Assembly: GCA_035063785.1 (NCBI GenBank)
Contig: JAPSFS010000003.1
Coordinates: 1-64,000, forward strand
Direction of reading: 5' to 3'
Origin: Comamonas_C sp026954015
GTDB taxonomy: Bacteria; Pseudomonadota; Gammaproteobacteria; Burkholderiales; Burkholderiaceae_C
DNA: 64,000 bases
A program made the position numbers and the translations under genes. The notes below the pieces were generated by a model, which worked only from the letters and a program-made list of their open reading frames with translations, ran no database searches and was not told the origin of the DNA. Numbering within the stretch: position 1 is the first letter of the stretch; each line of letters starts with the position of its first letter. Shown in pieces: positions 52,694 through 62,225 of the stretch.

Positions 52694-54553
52694 ATGGCCA
52701 CACTGATACCGGCAATCGGCTCGTGCGTCGCACGCATGACGTCGGGCGAAAAGCGCCTGGCCGAGCGGCTGCAGGCCAAGCTCGAGGAGGACTACCTGCT
52801 CTGGTACGACGTGCCCGTGGGCAACCGGCAGGTGCACCCGGATTTCATCGTGCTGCACCCGAGCCGCGGGCTGCTGATCCTGGAGGTGAAGGATTTTCGC
52901 CTTGCGACCATCGTGCGGGCCGACAAGGAGCACTGGAGCATCCTGGACGCCGCAAGCGGCGAGCCCAAGATGATTGCGTCACCGCTGGAGCAGGCGCGCG
53001 GCTACGCGCACGCGGTGTGCGATGCGCTGCGCGCCGACCGCCGGCTGGTGCATCCCGCGGGGCGGCGCAAGGGCGAGCTGACGTTTGCCTGGAGCTACGG
53101 CGTGGTGCTGCCCAACATCACGCGCCGCCAGTTCACCACGGCGGGGCTGGAGGCCGCGATCCCGGCGCAGCGCGTGATCTGCGCCGACGAGATGACCGAG
53201 GACGTGGACGCCGAGGCGCTGCAAAGCCGCCTGTGGGAGATGTTCCCCTACGCGCTCTACGAGACGCTCACGCTGCCGCAGATCGACCGCGTGCGCTGGA
53301 TACTGTTTCCGGAGGTGCGCATACCCGTGCAGGGCAGCCTGTTCGACGAGGTGCACGAGCGCGACGAGGTGCCCAGCCTGCTGCGCGTGATGGACGTGCA
53401 GCAGGAGCAGCTCGCGCGCAGCCTGGGCGACGGCCACCGCGTGATCCACGGCGTGGCCGGGTCCGGCAAGACGATGATCCTGGGCTACCGCGCGCAGCAT
53501 CTGGCGGCGGCCAATCCGCGCGGCAAGCCCATCCTCGTGCTCTGCTACAACGAACCGCTCGCGGTGCGCCTGGCGGCGACGATGGCGGCCCAGGGCCTCG
53601 CCGAGCGCGTGCACTGCGTGCACTTTCACAAATGGGCGCGCGCGCAGCTCGTGGCCTATGGCCAGCCGCTGCCCGCGCCGCACCTGGCGCCCGATGCGTT
53701 CTTCGCCGACATGGTGCAGCGCGTGATCGACGGCGTGGGCCGCGGCCAGATTCCCGAGGGGCAGTACCTCGCGGTGCTGATCGACGAGGGGCACGACTTC
53801 GCGCCCGAGTGGCTGCAACTGGTCACGCGCATGGTGGACCCGGCCACACAGAGCCTGCTCGTGCTCTACGACGACGCGCAGAGCATCTACGAGCGCGGGC
53901 GCAAGCGCAACTTCAGTTTCAAGAGCGTGGGCATCCAGGCGCAGGGGCGCACCACGATCCTGCGCATCAACTACCGCAACACGCGGCAGATCCTGGACAC
54001 CGCGTCGCGCATCGCCGGCGACCTGCTCAACGCCGAGGAGCGCGACGACGACGGCGTGCCGTTGCTGCACCCGGTCAGTTGCGGGCGCGAGGGGCCCGAG
54101 CCGCTCGTGATCGACCTGCCCGGCCTGCATGAGCAGACCGCGCGCGCGATCGAGCTGCTGCAGGGTGCATACGCCGATGGCTACGCCTGGGGCGACATGG
54201 CGGTGCTGTGCAGCAACTGGCGCCTGCGCGACGCCTGCGCCTCGGCCCTGCACCGGCGCGGCCTGCCGGTGCAGATGCGCCGCACTCCGGGCGACTACGA
54301 CCCGCTGGCGGACAGCATCAAGGTGATGACCATGCAGGTGAGCAAGGGGCTGGAGTTCCCCGTAGTGGTACTCGTGGACCAGGCGCTGGCCGACGGCGCG
54401 AGCGCGGCCGACACCACCGCGCACGCCCGCGTGCTCTACGTTGCGGCCACGCGCGCGCACCAGTTGCTGTACTGGCTGCGCCAGTCGCCCGGGCCCATGG
54501 GCGACGCCTCCGGGGCGCCTCGTGCGGTACACGCCGGCGCTAGCGCCGGCTGA
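52694..54553 (+). CDS. NERD-domain nuclease-related SF1 (UvrD-like) helicase
   Basis: This 619-aa protein has an N-terminal NERD domain (about 15-130; SGEKRLAERLQAKLEEDY, VHPDFIVLHPSRGLLILEVK with PD and ExK residues resembling a PD-(D/E)XK nuclease core). It is followed by a helicase: Walker A GVAGSGKTMILGYRA, Walker B VLIDEGHDFAPEW, ILRINYRNTRQILDTA and VMTMQVSKGLEFPVVVL. The ATG at 52694 removes a spurious upstream extension. Function not known; NERD helicases occur in DNA repair and defence contexts. It is transcribed alone. Confidence 0.85.
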   Translation: MATLIPAIGSCVARMTSGEKRLAERLQAKLEEDYLLWYDVPVGNRQVHPDFIVLHPSRGLLILEVKDFRLATIVRADKEHWSILDAASGEPKMIASPLEQARGYAHAVCDALRADRRLVHPAGRRKGELTFAWSYGVVLPNITRRQFTTAGLEAAIPAQRVICADEMTEDVDAEALQSRLWEMFPYALYETLTLPQIDRVRWILFPEVRIPVQGSLFDEVHERDEVPSLLRVMDVQQEQLARSLGDGHRVIHGVAGSGKTMILGYRAQHLAAANPRGKPILVLCYNEPLAVRLAATMAAQGLAERVHCVHFHKWARAQLVAYGQPLPAPHLAPDAFFADMVQRVIDGVGRGQIPEGQYLAVLIDEGHDFAPEWLQLVTRMVDPATQSLLVLYDDAQSIYERGRKRNFSFKSVGIQAQGRTTILRINYRNTRQILDTASRIAGDLLNAEERDDDGVPLLHPVSCGREGPEPLVIDLPGLHEQTARAIELLQGAYADGYAWGDMAVLCSNWRLRDACASALHRRGLPVQMRRTPGDYDPLADSIKVMTMQVSKGLEFPVVVLVDQALADGASAADTTAHARVLYVAATRAHQLLYWLRQSPGPMGDASGAPRAVHAGASAG

Positions 54554-54634
54554 AACGCGGGGACGCGGCTACGATAGCTGTCCACACGGCGCGCTCTCGC
54601 GCCGCTTTCATTGCGACAGCGCAGGAGTCGACGC

Positions 54635-55333
54635 ATGACCTGGAACCACCCCATCACCGCCAAATGGCCGGCCAAGCATCCCGAACGCATCCAGCTCTAC
54701 TCGCTGCCCACGCCCAACGGCGTGAAGGCGTCGATCGCGCTGGAGGAGCTGGCGCTGCCATACGAGCCCCACCTCGTGAGCTTCGAGACGAACGACCAGC
54801 TCTCGCCCGAGTTCCTCTCGCTCAACCCCAACAACAAGATTCCCGCGCTGCTCGATCCTGACGGGCCGGGCGGTCAGCCCTTCACGCTCTGGGAATCGGG
54901 AGCGATCCTCGTCTATCTCGCAGAAAAAACCGGCAAACTGCTGCCATCGAGCGCCAGTGCGCGCTACCACACGCTGCAGTGGCTGATGTGGCAGATGGGC
55001 GGCGTGGGGCCGATGTTCGGGCAGGTGGGGTTCTTCAACAAGTTCGCCGGCAAGACGTTCGAGGACAAGCGCCCGCTCGAGCGCTACGTGAACGAGGCCA
55101 GGCGCCTGCTCGGCGTGCTTGAGCGCCACCTTGCCGGGCGCGCGTGGATCATGGGCGCGGACTACACCATCGCCGACATTGCCGTCTTTCCCTGGGTGCG
55201 CAACCTGATCGGCTTCTACGAAGCGGGCGAGCTCGTGGGCTGGGGCAGCTACCCCGAGGTGGCGCGCGTGCTGGCGGCCTTCGTGGCGCGCCCCGCGGTG
55301 CAGCGCGGCCTGAACATCCCGGCGCGCGGCTGA
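54635..55333 (+). CDS. Glutathione S-transferase family protein (YfcG/YghU-like)
   Basis: This 232-aa protein has a thioredoxin-like N-terminal domain (IQLYSLPTPNGVKASIALEE; NPNNKIPALLDPDGPGG; LWESGAILVYLAEKTG) and an all-helical C-terminal domain. TPNG in place of a catalytic Ser/Tyr region is typical of the Nu-class YfcG/YghU disulfide-bond reductases. ATG follows AGGAG by 8 nt. It lies 7 bp from the next lipoprotein gene. Confidence 0.9.
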   Translation: MTWNHPITAKWPAKHPERIQLYSLPTPNGVKASIALEELALPYEPHLVSFETNDQLSPEFLSLNPNNKIPALLDPDGPGGQPFTLWESGAILVYLAEKTGKLLPSSASARYHTLQWLMWQMGGVGPMFGQVGFFNKFAGKTFEDKRPLERYVNEARRLLGVLERHLAGRAWIMGADYTIADIAVFPWVRNLIGFYEAGELVGWGSYPEVARVLAAFVARPAVQRGLNIPARG

Positions 55334-55339
55334 GCCGCC

Positions 55340-55897
55340 ATGCACCGGCGCGGCCTGCTGGCCGGTACGCTTGCGCTGCTGGGCTCCGCCGCCTGCACCA
55401 CGGGCAGGGGCGGCCCGCGCGGCATGACGTTCCCGCTCGATCGCCTGCAGGCGGCGGTGGCCGCGCGCTTTCCGCAACGCGTGGGCACGCCCGACCTGCT
55501 TGAGCTGGCACTGCTCTCGCCTCGCCTGCGGTTGCTGCCCGAGGCCAACCGCCTCGGCCTGCAGCTTGACCTGCAGGCCGGTGGCCCGCTGACCGGGCGC
55601 GAATACGGCGGCGCGGCGGACGTGGATTTCGGCCTGCGCTACGAGGCGCGCGACCACACGCTGCGCGCCACGCAGTTGCGCGTGCTCGCGCTGACGATGG
55701 ACGCGCTGCCGCCGCGCACCGCGCAGCTCGTGCGACAGAGCCTGAACGCCTGGGTGCGGCAGTCGCTCGCCGAGGTGGTGGTCTACCGCCTGCGCGCACA
55801 GGACCTGGCGCTGGCCGACGGGCTGGGACTGCAGCCGGGAGCAATCACCGTGACGCCCGAGGGCGTGGAGGTGCAACTGTTGTCCACCCTGCCGTGA
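55340..55897 (+). CDS. DUF1439 (YceB-like) lipoprotein
   Basis: This 185-aa protein has a signal sequence and lipid-attachment Cys19 (LALLGSAACTTG). The body MTFPLDRLQAAVAARFPQRV and the C-terminal VTPEGVEVQLL follow the YceB/DUF1439 pattern, a lipid-binding-like fold related to Tailspin/BPI proteins. Function unknown. Probably cotranscribed with the GST gene upstream. Confidence 0.8.
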   Translation: MHRRGLLAGTLALLGSAACTTGRGGPRGMTFPLDRLQAAVAARFPQRVGTPDLLELALLSPRLRLLPEANRLGLQLDLQAGGPLTGREYGGAADVDFGLRYEARDHTLRATQLRVLALTMDALPPRTAQLVRQSLNAWVRQSLAEVVVYRLRAQDLALADGLGLQPGAITVTPEGVEVQLLSTLP

Positions 55898-55973
55898 GGG
55901 CGGGCGCGGACGGCGCGCCAGCACGAGCGCGCGCATCCGGCTAGCATAGGGGTTTACCCCCAACGGTTCCCCC

Positions 55974-57200
55974 ATGCCGCCCGTTGCTTCCGCCACCGCC
56001 CCGAACACCGCCGCCGTCTCCGGCACACGCTACCGCGTGCTCGGCGCGATCAGCTTCTCGCACATGCTCAACGACATGATCCAGTCGTTGATCCTGGCGA
56101 TCTACCCGATTCTCAAGGGCGAATTCAGCCTGAGCTTTCTGCAGATCGGGCTCATCACGCTCACCTACCAGCTCACCGCGTCCATGCTGCAGCCGCTGAT
56201 CGGGCTGTACACCGACAAGCACCCCCAGCCGCATTCGCTGGCCTTCGGCATGGGCTCGACGCTGTGCGGGCTGCTGCTGCTTTCGGTGGCGCCGAATTTC
56301 GGGGTGATCCTCGTGGCGGCGGCGCTCGTGGGCACGGGCTCGTCGGTGTTCCACCCCGAGTCTTCGCGCATCGCGCGCCTGGCCTCGGGCGGGCAGCACG
56401 GGCTGGCGCAGTCCATCTTCCAGGTCGGTGGCAACACCGGCTCGGCCCTGGGGCCGCTGCTGGCGGCGATCATCGTGCTGCCGCACGGGCAGGGCGCGAT
56501 CGCGTGGTTTGCGCTCGCGGCGCTCGTGGCCATCGCGGTGCTCTGGCAGATCGGCAACTGGTACCAGCGCCAGTTTCTGAACCGTCCGGCGCGCGCGCGG
56601 CGGACCAGCGAGGCGGCGAGCCCCGTGCCGCACAACGTGGTGGTGCGCGCGATCGTGGTGCTGCTGGTGCTGATCTTCTCCAAGTACTTCTACCTCACGA
56701 GCATCACGAGCTACTACACCTTCTACCTGATCCACCACTTCGGCGTGTCGGTGCAGGCCTCGCAGATCCACCTCTTCGTCTTCCTGTTCGCGGTGGCGGC
56801 GGGCACGCTCGCGGGCGGGCCGATCGGCGACCGGTTCGGGCGCAAGCCGGTGATCTGGGTCTCCATCCTGGGCGTGGCGCCGTTCACGCTGGTGCTGCCG
56901 CATGTGAACCTGATGTGGACCGGCATCCTCATCTTCATCATCGGCCTCGTGATCGCCTCGGCGTTCTCGGCCATCCTGGTGTACGCACAGGAACTGATGC
57001 CGGGCAAGATCGGCGCCGTTTCGGGCATGTTCTTCGGCTTTGCCTTCGGCATGGGCGGCATCGGCGCGGCGGTGCTCGGGGTGCTCGCGGACAGCCACGG
57101 CATCGAATTCGTCTACCAGGTCTGCGCCTTCCTGCCGCTGCTGGGGCTGCTCACGGTGTTCCTGCCGACCATCGAGGAAGGCGCGCGCAAGGCGGCGTGA
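55974..57200 (+). CDS. MFS efflux transporter of the fosmidomycin resistance (Fsr) type
   Basis: This 408-aa inner-membrane protein has 12 predicted helices. Signature segments are FSHMLNDMIQSLILAIYPIL, GLYTDKHPQPHSLAFGMGS, GTGSSVFHPESSRIARLASG and QVGGNTGSALGPLLAAIIV, all typical of Fsr. Family members export fosmidomycin and related compounds; the natural substrate is unknown. The stop is only 2 bp from a family B element. Confidence 0.88.
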   Translation: MPPVASATAPNTAAVSGTRYRVLGAISFSHMLNDMIQSLILAIYPILKGEFSLSFLQIGLITLTYQLTASMLQPLIGLYTDKHPQPHSLAFGMGSTLCGLLLLSVAPNFGVILVAAALVGTGSSVFHPESSRIARLASGGQHGLAQSIFQVGGNTGSALGPLLAAIIVLPHGQGAIAWFALAALVAIAVLWQIGNWYQRQFLNRPARARRTSEAASPVPHNVVVRAIVVLLVLIFSKYFYLTSITSYYTFYLIHHFGVSVQASQIHLFVFLFAVAAGTLAGGPIGDRFGRKPVIWVSILGVAPFTLVLPHVNLMWTGILIFIIGLVIASAFSAILVYAQELMPGKIGAVSGMFFGFAFGMGGIGAAVLGVLADSHGIEFVYQVCAFLPLLGLLTVFLPTIEEGARKAA

Positions 57201-57202
57201 TC

Positions 57203-57311
57203 TCATACGGTTTTGTATCCAAGCGTAGAACAAGGCGGGAAGCCGCAGACAGTGCTGTAGCACGGCAAGGCGAACCAACGCCGTTATACGTTTGAAGGCG
57301 AAGCCGTATCA
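57203..57311. repeat. Dispersed 109-bp element, family B (copy 2)
   Basis: Ends TCATACGG and CCGTATCA are near-perfect inverted repeats. The interior AGTGCTGTAGCACGGCAAGG matches copy 1. It exactly fills the space between two convergent genes and its right end gives the TGA stop of the FUSC gene. GTGCTGTAGCAC inside can fold as a hairpin. Confidence 0.85.
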
Positions 57312-59540
57312 GGTGTGCAGCGCCTGCACCACCTGCGCTGAAGTGATGCGCACCGCGCCCGCGAGTTCAACCGCGAGCGCAAGGCGCCGGCGCAGCCAGG
57401 GCGTGGCGTCGGTCTCGAACGGGCTGGGCAACGCCTCGGGCACGGCAGCGAGCCGCGCCTCTTCATCCGCTCCGGCGCCACCCGTCTCCACGGCGGGCGG
57501 CGGGCCGCCCTCCAGCGCGGCGGTGATGCGCGCGGCAGCCTCGGCAATCGGTTCGGCAATCTCGTGCACCTGCAGCCGGTCGCGGCGCAGCAGTAGCATG
57601 GACTGGATCGCGCTGAGCTGGCCGAGCAACTGGTAGCCCTGGCCCTGCAGGCGCTCCAGCACCGCCAGCGGGGGCTGCACCGCGCGCGGCTCGGCCAGCG
57701 CCCGGCCGGTGGCCTGCGCCAGCGCGGAGAGCGCGTCATAGGCCTCGCGCCGCGCCAGACGCCAGGCGAGCTCGGGCTTGGCGGTGATTTCATCGAGCGT
57801 GGCCAGCGCCAGCGAATGTCGCGCATGGCCCGCCAGCGCGCGGCCCACGCGCTGCACCAGCGCCGCGAGCCGCTCGCGCTCCCACGACGGCAGCACGTAC
57901 GAAAACGCCCAGGCGATGCCCGCGCCCAGCAGCGTGTCGCCGACACGTTCGAGCAGCGCGAAGGTCATGCTGGTCTCGGCGTGCAGCAGATGCGTCTGCA
58001 CCAGGCTCAGGATGGAGACCGCGATGGCGAGCACCGTGTAGTTGCGCACCGCGAACGCCTGCGCCACGCCCTGGCTCGCGATCACGACGAACAGCAGCGC
58101 CGCGGTGGAGGGGTGCAGCGCGAGCAGCGCCGCGGCCAGCAGGCTGCCGACCACGGTGCCGATCACGCGCGCGTCGCGCCGCTGCAGCGTCTGCGCGAGG
58201 TTGCCGCGCAGCACCGAGACGACGGTGATGAGAATCCAGTAATCGCGCGAGGCCCAGGGCAGCAGCATCGCCAGGCCGTAACCCGCGCCGACGGCCAGCG
58301 CCGCGCGCACCGCGGTGCGCAGCGCCGGCTGGCGCCAGTGCCAGAGCGTGAGCAGCGGCTGCAGCGACCAGTAGGCCGGGCTCACGAAGAGCTGCCAGCC
58401 CGCGCGCACGGCGGACAGGTCGGGCGCGAGCTCGCCGCGCGCCAGCGCCACGAGCTGGCGCACCGCGCCGTCCTGGTCGCCCACGCGCGTGGCGATGCTG
58501 CGCACGACGGCCGCTTGCGTGAACGCCTGCGCGCCGGGGTGCTCGCGCGCGTCGTCCTGCGCCTGCGCGCGCAGGCGAGCGATACGGTCATCGTGCGGGT
58601 GCGCGGGCGGCGGCAGGCGCGCGGCGAGCAGCGCATCGGCGAGCGCATCCACGTCGCGCGCCATCGAGCGCAGGATGTCGGCCATCTCGCGCAACTGCGG
58701 CGCGTCACTGGCCCGCACGCGCTCCAGATCGAGCTCGCTTGCGATCAGGCGGTCGCGCATTTCGAGCACCACGATCAGCATGCCCGCCAGGCGCTGGCGC
58801 CGGGCGGTGCGCGGCGCTTCCAGCACCACGTCGCGCGCGGCCTGCAGTTCGTCGGCCAGTGCCGCGTGGTCGCGCAGCAGCGCACCCCAGGCCCGCGGCG
58901 CGTCGGGCGCGGGGCCGCCGCCGCAGACGCGCCGCGCCTGCGTGCGCAGCAGCGCGGCGACCGACATCAACAGCTCGGCCACGAGCTGCGTGCGGTGGCG
59001 GGTGTTGAGCAGCGTCTGCGCCACCACGCCGTAGACGAGGTAGGTGAGTGCGCCCAGTGCGCCGTAGGCCGTGCGCACCAGCGCCTCGTGAGCGTCGCGC
59101 ACCGGCAGCGGCGCCATCGCGAGCAGCGCCGCCAGCATGATCGCCGCGGCCACGGGCACGCCGCGCTTGCCCCAGGCCATGATGAGAAACGAGACGAAGG
59201 TCGCCGCCACCAGCACCGCACCCAGCGCCAGCGGGCGCTCGCGCAGCATCTGCACGGCCCAGAACAGCGGCAGCCCCAGCAGCGGCGCGACGATCAGGTG
59301 CACCAGCGTGCCCCGGCGCGCGCGCATGCCGTGCGGCACCAGCGTGATGAGCGCGCCCACGCTCGCATGGATGGCCGCCTCGGGACCGAACGCGGCATGC
59401 GCGAGCGCCGTGGCCAGCAGCATGCCCAGCGCCGCCGACGCGCCCAGCAGCGCGTGCGAGCCCAGCAGCATGCGCCACGCGCCATGCGCGCGGCTGCCGG
59501 GCTGCCACAGGGCGGCAAGGCGTGGGCGGGAAGGGTGCAT
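57309..59540 (-). CDS. FUSC-family inner-membrane protein (YccS/YhfK-like)
   Basis: This 743-aa protein has two blocks of membrane helices: about 25-165 (LLGASAALGMLLATALAHAA) and about 400-520 (WILITVVSVLRGNLAQTLQR). They are separated and followed by helical cytoplasmic regions, the YccS/AaeB/FUSC layout. Family members are proposed aromatic-acid or fusaric-acid exporters; the substrate here is unknown. The C-terminus VVQALHT ends at a TGA contributed by the family B element. GTG or upstream starts are not needed; ATG at 59540. Confidence 0.85.
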   Translation of the reverse strand: MHPSRPRLAALWQPGSRAHGAWRMLLGSHALLGASAALGMLLATALAHAAFGPEAAIHASVGALITLVPHGMRARRGTLVHLIVAPLLGLPLFWAVQMLRERPLALGAVLVAATFVSFLIMAWGKRGVPVAAAIMLAALLAMAPLPVRDAHEALVRTAYGALGALTYLVYGVVAQTLLNTRHRTQLVAELLMSVAALLRTQARRVCGGGPAPDAPRAWGALLRDHAALADELQAARDVVLEAPRTARRQRLAGMLIVVLEMRDRLIASELDLERVRASDAPQLREMADILRSMARDVDALADALLAARLPPPAHPHDDRIARLRAQAQDDAREHPGAQAFTQAAVVRSIATRVGDQDGAVRQLVALARGELAPDLSAVRAGWQLFVSPAYWSLQPLLTLWHWRQPALRTAVRAALAVGAGYGLAMLLPWASRDYWILITVVSVLRGNLAQTLQRRDARVIGTVVGSLLAAALLALHPSTAALLFVVIASQGVAQAFAVRNYTVLAIAVSILSLVQTHLLHAETSMTFALLERVGDTLLGAGIAWAFSYVLPSWERERLAALVQRVGRALAGHARHSLALATLDEITAKPELAWRLARREAYDALSALAQATGRALAEPRAVQPPLAVLERLQGQGYQLLGQLSAIQSMLLLRRDRLQVHEIAEPIAEAAARITAALEGGPPPAVETGGAGADEEARLAAVPEALPSPFETDATPWLRRRLALAVELAGAVRITSAQVVQALHT

Positions 59541-59637
59541 GGGGGATGGGCTCGTGCGGCGCGCCGGCCATTGTCACACGCGGGGAGCGGTGTTTCCCTT
59601 GACCGACAATGGCGGTTTTCGCACCCCACCCACCGCC

Positions 59638-60111
59638 ATGAAGATCACCAAGGACAGCGCCGTCACTCTCCAGTACAAGCTGAGCGATCCCGCAAGCGGC
59701 GCCACGCTCGACACCGGCTGCGCGGCCTATCTGCACGGCGGCTACGAAGGCATCTTCCCCAAAGTGGAGCAGGCGCTCGAAGGCCAGGAGGCGGGCCACG
59801 CCACGGCGATCGAGCTGGCCATCGAGGAGGCCTACGGGCCGCGCGACGAGAGCCTGGCGCTGACGATTCCGAAGAGCGAATTCCCGCCCGGCGTGAAGGT
59901 GGGCGGCCACCTGCAGCGCATGGGCGAGGACGGCCAGCCACGCTACTACAACGTGGTGAAGATCAAGGGCCCCGAGGTGCACCTCGACGGCAACCACCCG
60001 CTGGCGGGCAAGGCGCTGCGCTTTGCCTGCAAGGTGACGGAAGTGCGCCCCGCCACCGCCGAGGAAATATCGCACCGCCACGTGCATGGCGGGCATGGGC
60101 ATCATCACTGA
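59638..60111 (+). CDS. slyD: FKBP-type peptidyl-prolyl isomerase SlyD
   Basis: This 157-aa isomerase and nickel-binding chaperone shows an FKBP core (MKITKDSAVTLQYKLSD; ATAIELAIEEAYGPRDE), the insert-in-flap region and FACKVTEVRPATAEEI. The C-terminal tail HRHVHGGHGHHH is histidine-rich, as in metal-binding SlyD, though much shorter than in E. coli. The ATG at 59638 is confirmed by MKI. A family A element follows immediately after the stop. Confidence 0.93.
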   Translation: MKITKDSAVTLQYKLSDPASGATLDTGCAAYLHGGYEGIFPKVEQALEGQEAGHATAIELAIEEAYGPRDESLALTIPKSEFPPGVKVGGHLQRMGEDGQPRYYNVVKIKGPEVHLDGNHPLAGKALRFACKVTEVRPATAEEISHRHVHGGHGHHH

Positions 60112-60163
60112 AAAGATAGCTGCTCGCGCTTGTCTGGCAAGCGCTGGGGCCCGATTTTTCTAA
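60112..60163. repeat. Dispersed palindromic element, family A (copy 9)
   Basis: AAAGATAGCTGCTCGCGCTT, then GTCTGGCAAGCGCTGGGGC and CCGATTTTTC. It lies between convergent slyD and the amidotransferase gene. The GCGCTTG-TCTGG-CAAGCGC stem with T-rich flanks could act as a terminator for slyD. Confidence 0.75.
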
Positions 60164-61029
60164 AATCTCGTGAGCAGCGCTTGGCGCAGCAGCCGCGAGG
60201 CGCGGTCGCGGATGTGCAGCGGGCTGCGCCCCGGCCAGCGGTGGTGGCGGGCGCGTTCGCAGGCGTCCAGGAAGTCGTGCAGCAGCGGCGCGTCGTCCAG
60301 CGTCACGTCGGCGCGCGTGCGAAATTCCGGGTGCCACTGCGTCGCCGCGATATAGCCCTTGCCGTGGCGCGCGGTACGGCGGATCGCCTCGGGCACATGG
60401 TCAGGGACGCTCCAGGCCTCCACCGCGAAACCCGGCGCCAGTTCCTTGATGCCCTGGTGGTGGATGCTGTTCACCGTGGCCAGCGTGCGCCCGGGGTACA
60501 GGCGCGCCAGGCGCGTGTGCGCCTCGATCTCGATCTGGTGCACGTGCCGGTCGTAGGTCTCGGGCACGCGGTGGCGCTGCGCGCCCGGCACCTGCGTCTC
60601 GATGTCCTGGTAGAGCGAACCACCGAACGCCACGTTGATGAGCTGCAGCCCGCGGCAGACGCCGAAGATGGGTTTGCCCGCCTGCTCGAACGCCTCGACC
60701 ACCGCCAGGTCGTACAGGTCGCGCACGCGGTCGCCCTCCCACTCGGGCTTGAGCGGCAGCTCGCCGTAGTGGCCGGGCCAGATGTCGGCACCGCCGTGCA
60801 GCACCACGCCATCGAGCCACTGCGCGTAGTGCTTGAGCGTCACGTCGCCGCGCGCCGTCTCGCCCGTGGGACAGGGCACGACGACGACGAGCGCGCCGGC
60901 GGACATGATCCAGTGCGCGATCGACTGCTCGATGTACTGCAGCGTCTTGCCGGTGAACAGGTGGCGCCGCGGGTCGGCGTGGGAAAAACAGGCCGAGAGG
61001 CCAATCTTGAGGCGTACCGGTTCGGACAT
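60160..61029 (-). CDS. Class I glutamine amidotransferase, gamma-glutamyl-GABA hydrolase (PuuD) family
   Basis: This 289-aa peptidase C26 protein has a nucleophile elbow FGVCRGLQLINVAFGGSL with catalytic Cys, an upstream GVVLHGGADIWPGHYG, and His-Glu in AATQWHPEFR. PuuD hydrolyses gamma-Glu-GABA in putrescine breakdown, but no other puu genes are near, so the substrate is open. Start MSEPVRLKIGLS at 61029 preferred over 61053. Confidence 0.88.
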   Translation of the reverse strand: MSEPVRLKIGLSACFSHADPRRHLFTGKTLQYIEQSIAHWIMSAGALVVVVPCPTGETARGDVTLKHYAQWLDGVVLHGGADIWPGHYGELPLKPEWEGDRVRDLYDLAVVEAFEQAGKPIFGVCRGLQLINVAFGGSLYQDIETQVPGAQRHRVPETYDRHVHQIEIEAHTRLARLYPGRTLATVNSIHHQGIKELAPGFAVEAWSVPDHVPEAIRRTARHGKGYIAATQWHPEFRTRADVTLDDAPLLHDFLDACERARHHRWPGRSPLHIRDRASRLLRQALLTRF

Positions 61030-61169
61030 GGCGCCTGTTGTAGCACTGTCCATGGCCCGCGGTGCCGGGAAATGCGGTTACGTGCCCCGGCGTTGTTTTC
61101 CTGCGAAGCCGGGCACCACTACACTAGGTTGCAAGGCCCACGACACGGGCCGGTTGAAAGGAGCTCTTC

Positions 61170-61511
61170 ATGCAGGTGCACGTCAACACCGACCGGCAGA
61201 TCCAGGGCGGCGAATCGCTCGCGCACTGGGTCGAGCAGGAAACGCTCACCCGCCTTGCGCGCTTTCGCGAGCAGGTGACGCGGGTGGAGGTCTTCCTCTC
61301 GGACGAGAACGCCGGCAAGGCGGGCGCGGACAAGCGCTGCCGCATGGAGGCCCGCCCCGCGGGGCTGCCGCCGGTGGCCGTGACGGCCACGGCGGACAAG
61401 CTCGCCGACGCGTTCACCGGCGCCGCGGAGAAGCTCCTGCGCGCGCTCGACGCGGACATCAGCCGCGGCAAGAACCGCAAGGGTGGCGAGACGATCCGCA
61501 CCGCGGAGTAG
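61170..61511 (+). CDS. HPF/RaiA-family ribosome-associated protein
   Basis: This 113-aa protein resembles the hibernation-promoting factor fold: MQVHVNTDRQIQGGESLAHW, VTRVEVFLSDENAGKAGADK, RCRMEARPAGLPPVAVTATA and a C-terminal helix. It lacks the long C-terminal dimerisation tail, so it is a short-type HPF/YfiA-like protein that may bind idle ribosomes. A GGAGC lies 6 nt before the ATG. Not in an evident operon. Confidence 0.8.
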   Translation: MQVHVNTDRQIQGGESLAHWVEQETLTRLARFREQVTRVEVFLSDENAGKAGADKRCRMEARPAGLPPVAVTATADKLADAFTGAAEKLLRALDADISRGKNRKGGETIRTAE

Positions 61512-61545
61512 CGCCGTCTTCACCCGGCGCGCCCGGGCCGCAGAA

Positions 61546-62088
61546 TCAGAACGGAATATCGTCTTCCATGTCGTCGAAACCCGAGCCCGCCTGGGGCGCC
61601 TGGGGCGCCGCCATCGGCGCGGGGGCCGGGCGCTGCACCGGCGGCGCGGGCCGGGCGGCAGGGGCGCTGCGGCGCTGCGGCGCATCGAAGCCCCCGGCGT
61701 CGCTGCCATAGCCGTCGTCTTCCCCGCCATAGCCACCGCCGCCGCCCTGTCCCTGGCGGCTGCCCAGCATCTGCATCACGTCCACGCGGATTTCGGTGCT
61801 GTAGCGCTCCTGCCCGTCCTGGCCCTGCCATTTGCGCGTGCGGATGCTGCCTTCCACGTAGACCTGACTGCCCTTGCGCAGGTACTGCGCGGCGATTTCG
61901 GCGAGCTTGCCGTTGAACACCAGCCGGTGCCACTCGGTGTGGTCGCGCGGCTCGCCGGTCTGCTTGTCGCGCCACTTGTTGGTGGTGGCGAGCGTGGCGT
62001 TGGTGACCTGGTCGCCACTGGGGAAGGTGCGCGACTCGGGGTCGCGCCCGAGATTGCCGACGAGGATGACTTTATTGACCGATGCCAT
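61546..62088 (-). CDS. ssb: Single-stranded DNA-binding protein
   Basis: This 180-aa Ssb has an OB fold (MASVNKVILVGNLGRDPESR; HTEWHRLVFNGKLAEIAAQY; KGSQVYVEGSIRTRKWQGQD), a Gly/Pro-rich disordered linker (about 115-170) and the partner-binding acidic tail ending DDMEDDIPF. Start at 62088 follows AAGGAA. The order uvrA - MFS gene - ssb is common in beta- and gammaproteobacteria. Confidence 0.96.
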   Translation of the reverse strand: MASVNKVILVGNLGRDPESRTFPSGDQVTNATLATTNKWRDKQTGEPRDHTEWHRLVFNGKLAEIAAQYLRKGSQVYVEGSIRTRKWQGQDGQERYSTEIRVDVMQMLGSRQGQGGGGGYGGEDDGYGSDAGGFDAPQRRSAPAARPAPPVQRPAPAPMAAPQAPQAGSGFDDMEDDIPF

Positions 62089-62225
62089 GAGAGTTTCCTT
62101 GCAAGTAGTCCGGGAAATGGCGCAGAGGTGCCCGAACCAGATAGGTGAATGCAGCCCCTGCCAGACCGCAGCCGTGCAGCATAGCGGCATTGGCGCGCGC
62201 CGTGAACCGCGCCGCCGTGGGCGCT

